Positions 58,336 through 64,000 of a stretch of DNA of 64,000 nucleotides are shown in pieces. Position numbers and translations under genes: made by a program. Source of the DNA: Geosiphon pyriformis (lineage: Eukaryota > Glomeromycota > Glomeromycetes > Archaeosporales > Geosiphonaceae); the NCBI GenBank assembly GCA_016748015.1, contig JAAOMT010000200.1:184984-248983 (forward strand). Reading direction: 5' to 3'. The notes beneath the pieces are model-generated. The model saw only the letters and a program-made list of their open reading frames with translations, had not been told where the DNA came from and made no database searches. Within the stretch, counting starts at the first letter, position 1; the number at the start of each line of letters is the position of its first letter.

Positions 58336-60459
58336 CTACGCTGAAACAATAGAAGGTGGGAATAATCCCAATCCACAAATTTTTTCAATAACACCATTCA
58401 GATTCCTAGAATTAAAAATAAACTCACTAAGAAATAATCTAGTAGATTCAACACTATTCTTAACCTCAACACCCAACATCCACCACAAAGCTATAACATG
58501 CTCAATAGTATCTTCACTTAAGAGAGAAGATTTGGCAGCCTGCATATCATTATAATCCATGCCACCAAAGTCAAATTCAGATCTAAGACAAGCAATGTCC
58601 TTAGACACACCAACCAAAAGATTGGCAAAATTGTTAGAAGCATATTTCATAGAAAAGAGATTTTTTTCAATCTGAACAGCTTTAACAGTATTATCATCAA
58701 AAAGATGAGATACCAAGACAACCAAAGAGCCAATAGGCTCAACAATAGATTTTACTAAAGCAGCCAAATCCGAAATTTGCTTTTCCAAAGAATCCAATCT
58801 GGACCCAACAACAGGATCAACAATAGCCACAGAAGGGGCGAAAGTCACCAAAGGAGGAAATTCAGACATAACAGGAGGAGTAAATGCCTTAACATAAGAC
58901 AAAGAACCAACAAAACGTAGTTTGAACACCTTGGAAGTCTTAAAAAAGGGAAATGAAGCAACTTTACAGTCTACAGCCAAGTGACCTATTTTTTGACACC
59001 AAAAACAACGCCGATAATTAGGAGTCTTCTACCAGATATGACACTTTCTAAGTGTACCAGTTTTGGTAATAGCAAAATCCAAATCAGCTTGAGAGCCAAA
59101 TGTAACTAAAGTGAAGCAAAGATGACGACCAGAATTAGGAAACCAAGGAATGAAACAAGTCTGGCCACCAACCTGAGAAATCATATCACTGATTTCAAAG
59201 ACAGTACAGCCAGAAGAAAAATTGACCAACTTGGCCTTAAATCTATCATGAGACAAAATAGTCTTATTTTGATTCACCAAGAAAAGAATTCTAACACTAT
59301 CCTTGCCCACCAATACTGACTAATAATTCAAAGCAGATATGGCAGAATCCAATTTCTCAAAATGAATCACCACATATTGCCAAATGCCAACAAGCTTCAG
59401 CACAACACAAGTAATTATACCAAAAACACTAAGAACTGTCTTAATGTTAGCAGCAGACACACCCAAAAGCACATTACACAATGCAACAGCAGCAGAAAAA
59501 AAACCAGACTCAAGAACCACCAAAGACTTGGCAATTTTGAGGGTGGCCAAATATACAGAGCTTATAAACTCAACCAAAAATGCAGCTTCTAAAGACACTT
59601 GAGAAGCAAACTCCACACAAAACAGTTTCACATTGTCCTTTGATACTGACTTTGCATCCAGAAAACCATGTACTGACTGAAAAACAGTCTTAACATGAGC
59701 CAATTTGATCTTAAAAGTAGCACCAGGCACCAGAGTAGAGGTCACTCATCCAGCAAATCTTTGACAATTAGTAATAATTTTCCAAGCACCACCAGAAATA
59801 GCACCAAAAACTAGAGAAAGAGATGATTCAGTTTCTATTTGATCAGCCCAGTTCCCAAAAACAGGTGACCCAACAGGAGAAGATTGCTTTGCTTCTAAAA
59901 CTGGTAATAATCTGCCAGAAGACACCACATTTGGCAACACAACCAGTGGTTGATCTTGGCCCATCTTGAATAACATACCAGATAATGCTATAAAGATCTC
60001 ATTTAAGATTTCATTGGGAATGACAAAGGGGTTTGGTGTAACAATAGCAGAAGCAAGTAATTGTCCTCACTTTTTTGAACTTTTGGTTTTTTTGACCATT
60101 TTTTTTGAAGAAATAGTACTAAAAGGACCAGGTGTTGAATCTATAAAGGGGAAAACCAGCTTATTTACTGGTCTATTATTAAAAACTTTAGGGCTCTTAG
60201 TCAGGGTAAAGGCAACATTGGGACTAACCCAAGTGTATCTCTTTGAGGAAACTTTGACTGATGAGAAACCAGCCAAAGATGAAAAAGTTGCTTTAGTGGT
60301 CACCAAAGGCAGCTTATCATAATTACTGGGTAAAGGGAAAGCTTCTAAAATATTTTGTCTAATTGTTTTTACAACAGAAAAAGCTCCTTTGGTTGAAATT
60401 TTATTAGATATCTCAGAACAGATATCAGGTGCAGCTTTTTTACTCTTTGCTTTGGTCAT
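58336..60459 (-). pseudogene. LINE ORF1 (gag-like, CCHC knuckle), minus strand, four nonsense codons
   Basis: One frame of about 707 codons runs from MTKAKSKKA (60,459) to a TAG at 58,336. It is broken only by TGA at 60,067, TGA at 59,746, TAG at 59,320 and TAG at 59,029. In related Rhizophagus ORF1 proteins, as I recall them, all four positions are Trp, so each is a single G->A. A Lys/Ser/Pro-rich N-terminus is followed by an RRM-like region (FCVEFASQVSLEAAF), then CFWCQKIGHLAVDC (CX2CX4HX4C, about 58,985-59,030) and a coiled-coil segment (SRLDSLEKQISDLAAL). It would be an RNA-binding LINE protein. No ORF2 follows leftward. Confidence 0.88.
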
Positions 60460-60489
60460 GATCATAAAATTAAGGAGACAAAGAATCAA

Positions 60490-62080
60490 TTTCCTTATTT
60501 TGTAATAATTCTAAAATTTTTGTTATTATTAATCTGTTATTTTTATTTTCTAGTAATATTGTAAAGATATTTAAAATTACTAAAGTTTTTGGTATTAATT
60601 TTAAAATATATAGTCTGTGTTTTTTTTAGGTATTGGTAATATAATTACTATTTGTATAAATATATAATCTTATCTTAATTAACTTAAATAGCTGATTATA
60701 TATAAAAAATACATAATTTATATTTAATTTAAATTATATTATATTAGATAATATTTAAATTTTATTTGTAAAAAAAATAAAAATATATATATAATTTTTA
60801 TATTTTAGAATCAAAAAATTTTTATACAAATTTTTATAATAAATATTTAAAGTTTAATTATTTTTTTAATTATTTTTTTAGATTTTATATATTATATCTT
60901 ATTTATATTATTATAATTGAATTTATTATATTAATTATTATTACTATCTATATTAATTATTTTATTTTTAAATTAAATATTAACTTAATTATTAATTAAA
61001 TTATCAATTAAATTATTAATCTAATTATTAATTTTTTTTATAAATTAATAAATTAGTAAAAAATTTAATTAAAAATTCTATAAAATATTAGTCAAAATTA
61101 GCAATAAAAAAATAAAACTTGTTTATTTTATTAGTTTTATTTATATATTAAACAATAAAAAACAATTATATAATTAATAAAATTTTTTTGTTATACATAT
61201 TTTAAAAAAAATAAGTTAATAAAAACTTTAAAAAATAAAAAAAATATTAATTAATAATATTAAAATATTATAAAAACAAAAAAAAAGCATAAAACAAATT
61301 ATTAAATAAATTAATTAAAATAAAGTCTTATTATATTATATTAAAAAAACAATAAAGTAAAATTTAATTTTAAATAAAACAGGCTATTTTATAATTATCA
61401 AATATTTGAAAATAAAATATATAAATTATTATTAGAAAATAAAATTTAAAATAATTTAATTAATCTTAATAGTTAAAATTTTTAAAATATTACAAATTTT
61501 TAAGTTTAATTTAAAAATAATTATAAATAATAAAAATTTAATATAAAAACACACAATTATTTAAAATAATATATAATATATATAAAAATAGAAAAAACTA
61601 AAATAATTATTTAATTATTTAATAAAAAAATATATTAATAAATTTATAAAAAAATTGAAAAATATTTTTTAATAATTTATAGGTATTATTATATTAAAAA
61701 ACAATTAAACATTTAAACTAAATTTTAAACAAAATTATTTTATATTTAATTTAATAATTTATTAAAAAACAACTTAAAATTATATTATAATATTAAAACT
61801 TCTTTTTTTTGTATATTTTAAATTTTTTAAAAAGTTTATTTTAATAAAAAGTTTTTTTTTATTATATTTTTGTTCTGTTTTTGTTTTTATATTTACAATT
61901 TTATAAATAAATAAATCTTTTATAGTAAAATTAACAGTTATTTTTAACAATAATATAATCAAAAAAAAGTACTTAAAAGTATTTTTTATTATTTAGCAGA
62001 TAGTATTTTTTTTTAAAAAAAAATGTTTTTGTTAATAATATAAAACACTTAAATAATAATAAAAATTAGTCTTTAATTAA
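60490..62080. other. AT desert containing one LTR relic
   Basis: Almost pure A/T with poly-A/T and ATTA-type runs and no coding similarity. Apart from the family B LTR trace at 60,880-61,080 I see nothing placeable. The 60-codon minus frame at 61,780-61,962 is compositional. Confidence 0.6.
60880..61080 (+). repeat. Decayed family B LTR trace with four 12-bp units
   Basis: TATTAATTATTTTATTTTTA, then four 12-bp units (60,986-61,033; taattattaatt, aaattatcaatt, aaattattaatc, taattattaatt), then a TATAAATTAATAAATTAG block follow the order of 45-220 in the left LTR with G and C almost gone. Confidence 0.55.
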
Positions 62081-62199
62081 GTCTTTAAATAATAATAGTA
62101 TGTTTTTTAATACAGAGAAGTTAAATAACAAAAATAATAGTGCTTTCTTAGCTGATAGTTATAAATTTAATAATAAAGCAAAGATTTTTTGAATTTTAC

Positions 62200-62479
62200 T
62201 TTGAATATTTTTAATACTAAGTAAATTAATATTAATATAATAAATGATATTTTTTTTGAATCTTTTAATTTTAATATTAATAACAAAAAAATGGTTTTTT
62301 TTCTTAATATTTTTTTGATTAATTTAAAAATTATAAAAACATTTGTAAAAATCTTCATAAAAAAATTATATATTTTGAATATTAATTTTTTAGTAATTAA
62401 AAATAAGTTAGCTACAACAAAAATAAAAATTATTAAGAAAATTTTTTTATTAATTAATAGATTTAAAAAAGCTACTTAA
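62200..62479 (+). pseudogene. Hypermutated relic of a second LINE ORF1 family
   Basis: The plus frame reads FNINNKKMV..., KKLYILNINFLVIKNKLATTKIKIIKKIFLLINRF. This parallels, position by position, a Rhizophagus LINE ORF1 family I know by its KLYxLDIxLxxVKxKSATAKT...RKIFSxINGFGxATTPSKF pattern. Ser/Pro have become Phe/Leu, Asp has become Asn, and Gly/Arg have become Lys/Arg. Weak similarity extends back to about 62,090. Identification from memory; a profile search is needed to confirm. Confidence 0.6.
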
Positions 62480-63357
62480 TATTTTAATATTTGGTTTAAT
62501 TTAATTTAAATTCAATTAAACTATTAAATTAAACTAAAATTTTAGCTAAATTTAAACTTAAACTTGAATTTGAATTTAAAATAAACTTAAAATCACTAAA
62601 CTTGAATAAATTAAGTTTAAAGTTTATAAATATGTTTAGATTTGACTATTAAAAATAATATTATATTATTAATCAATTTTTTTTTTAATAATTTTTGTAT
62701 TTATAATTAAAAATATTGTATTGTTTTTATAATTTTAGACACTAAACAAAATTTTATATCTGTAACTATATTTTTATTTGTAAAAAAAATATATAAAACA
62801 AAAAAATTGTGTTTAATGTACTTAAATATTGAATTTTTATTAAAAATAATAATTTAAATAAATATTTTTTGCAATATATTTTTATTATATTATTATATCT
62901 ATTTTTTTATTAGTTATTTTTTTAAAAATATAATAATTAATTTTATCAAGTTTATTATTATTATTATTATCAAAGTTTATTTTTAATATAAACTATATAA
63001 CTAATATTATAATATTATTAAAAGTGTTATTTAATAAAAAACTATTATTTAATATAAGTATAATAGTTAATATATACTTTATTTTAAAAAAAGTATATAT
63101 TTTAAAAATTTATTTATGTTATTTTTTGTTATAATATATATTATTTAATAAAAAGCTTTTAAATAATATTATAAAAATTTGATAATACTTGTAATTTTAC
63201 AAAAAAATAGTTTATACACATATTTTGAAACTATATATATAATAAAACCTTCTTTTTTTCCTATGTTTCAAATTCCTGAAATAGTGTATTTTTAAAGAAG
63301 TTTTTGTTTTTTCATCTGTTTTTATCTTTTACTTTTGCTTAATTTTCACAATTTTTT
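62480..63357. other. AT desert, no gene
   Basis: No coding similarity or structured repeat apart from short (TTA)n at 62,953. Composition changes abruptly at about 63,350, where the LINE ORF1 begins. Confidence 0.6.
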
Positions 63358-64000
63358 AATTCACAAATCTTTTCATTGTCCCTTTAGCATCTGATGCTGT
63401 CAACATTATGTTCATGAAGAAATCGGCCAGAAGTGCTACTACAAGTTCTGTGAGTAGTAGTCTGAGGCAAAAATCAAAGGTTTTGCTTGGTAAAGTTAAA
63501 TACTCAGATGATAAAGCTGATTTATCTTTCAAATTACCTATAAGTAAGCCCGACCAGTACAAAAACATGAATACCTCTTCCAAAAAAAAGTTGGGACACA
63601 AATTGAGCAAGAACTTAGGCTATGATGCTGGCAGTGAGAGTGATGGGCTGTTGGACTCTCATATCAACACCCCAAAGGCTAAATGCTTTAAATTTAATAC
63701 AGTAAAAGTTCCATCTTTGAAGCCCTGTGACTTTGGCTCTGCCATTAATGATGTCAACATAGACTTACTTCTCCCTGTTTTTTTGGAATTCTCTCTTCAT
63801 TCGGTCACTTCTGTCAAGGAGAGACTCTGCTTTGAACCAACCAAATCTTTTGCACTCGATATTGGTTTGTCAGCCATTCCCAGAAATACTCTGCATGACA
63901 AACTCAAGAGTGTCAAGAAGCTGTTTTACAAAGTTGATGGTTTTGGGGGTGTGTTGACTCCATCAAAATTTCCAGGTATTGTTAGAATGTCTTTCACGTC
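63358..64000 (+). CDS. LINE ORF1-like protein, N-terminal part, cut by window end
   Basis: The frame is open from just after a TAA near 63,356 to the last base with no stop (more than 210 codons); the first ATG is at 63,408. It contains KSARSATTSSVSSSLRQKSKVLLGKVKYS, then RLCFEPTKSFALDIGLSAIP and KLFYKVDGFGGVLTPSKFPGIV, a segment shared by several Rhizophagus LINE ORF1 proteins ahead of their RRM-like part. It is much less AT-shifted than the neighbouring relics, so it is younger or has escaped mutation. The upstream part of the protein seems missing, so it may be 5'-truncated. Confidence 0.75.

Overview
The window looks like genomic DNA of an arbuscular-mycorrhizal fungus (Glomeromycotina, most likely Rhizophagus or a close relative). 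The reasons are very high AT content, short GT-AG introns, long trinucleotide microsatellites, LINE ORF1-type proteins of a kind I associate with Rhizophagus, and host families typical of these fungi: a Sel1-repeat protein, a dynamin-like GTPase, a Zn2Cys6 regulator and a chitin-binding cell-wall protein. The organism call rests on recognition of protein families, not on a search.

Layout. (1) 1-27,118 is a nested graveyard of Ty3/gypsy-type LTR retrotransposons. An old minus-strand element (called T2 here; 5' LTR 25,316-26,051) is interrupted by a complete 9.9-kb plus-strand element (T1, 10,548-20,441, with TG...CA LTRs and a 4-bp target duplication) and by a solo LTR (23,786-24,754). It abuts a third, minus-strand element (T4, 1,316-8,854). 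T1 and T4 carry a dUTPase domain between protease and reverse transcriptase, preceded by a Cys-rich region. All three are dead. Their frames are largely intact but full of stop codons, and those I inspected are one C->T or G->A from Gln, Arg or Trp. The catalytic Asp residues of all three reverse transcriptases are changed to Asn in the same way. (2) About 28,050-54,123 is a gene-bearing block of higher GC, rich in microsatellites. It holds a Zn2Cys6 transcription factor (4 exons), a Sel1-repeat protein, a secreted Kre9/Knh1-like protein with two hevein-type chitin-binding domains, and a dynamin-like GTPase (6 exons). A decayed copy of the 3' end of the dynamin gene lies between the Sel1 gene and the chitin-binding gene. 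(3) 54,124-63,357 is an AT-rich desert with LINE relics. It has one fairly readable LINE ORF1 on the minus strand (58,336-60,459) and two ORF1 relics on the plus strand that are so C->T shifted that they look like random AT-rich DNA. (4) 63,358-64,000 is the start of another LINE ORF1, cut by the window edge.

The main theme is a sharp division between host-gene DNA and transposon DNA that seems to have been eroded almost only by C->T/G->A transitions, resembling RIP or methyl-cytosine deamination. The most distinctive host gene is the Kre9 plus double CBM18 fusion. The most distinctive mobile feature is the dUTPase-bearing Ty3 lineage with an extra ORF after pol.
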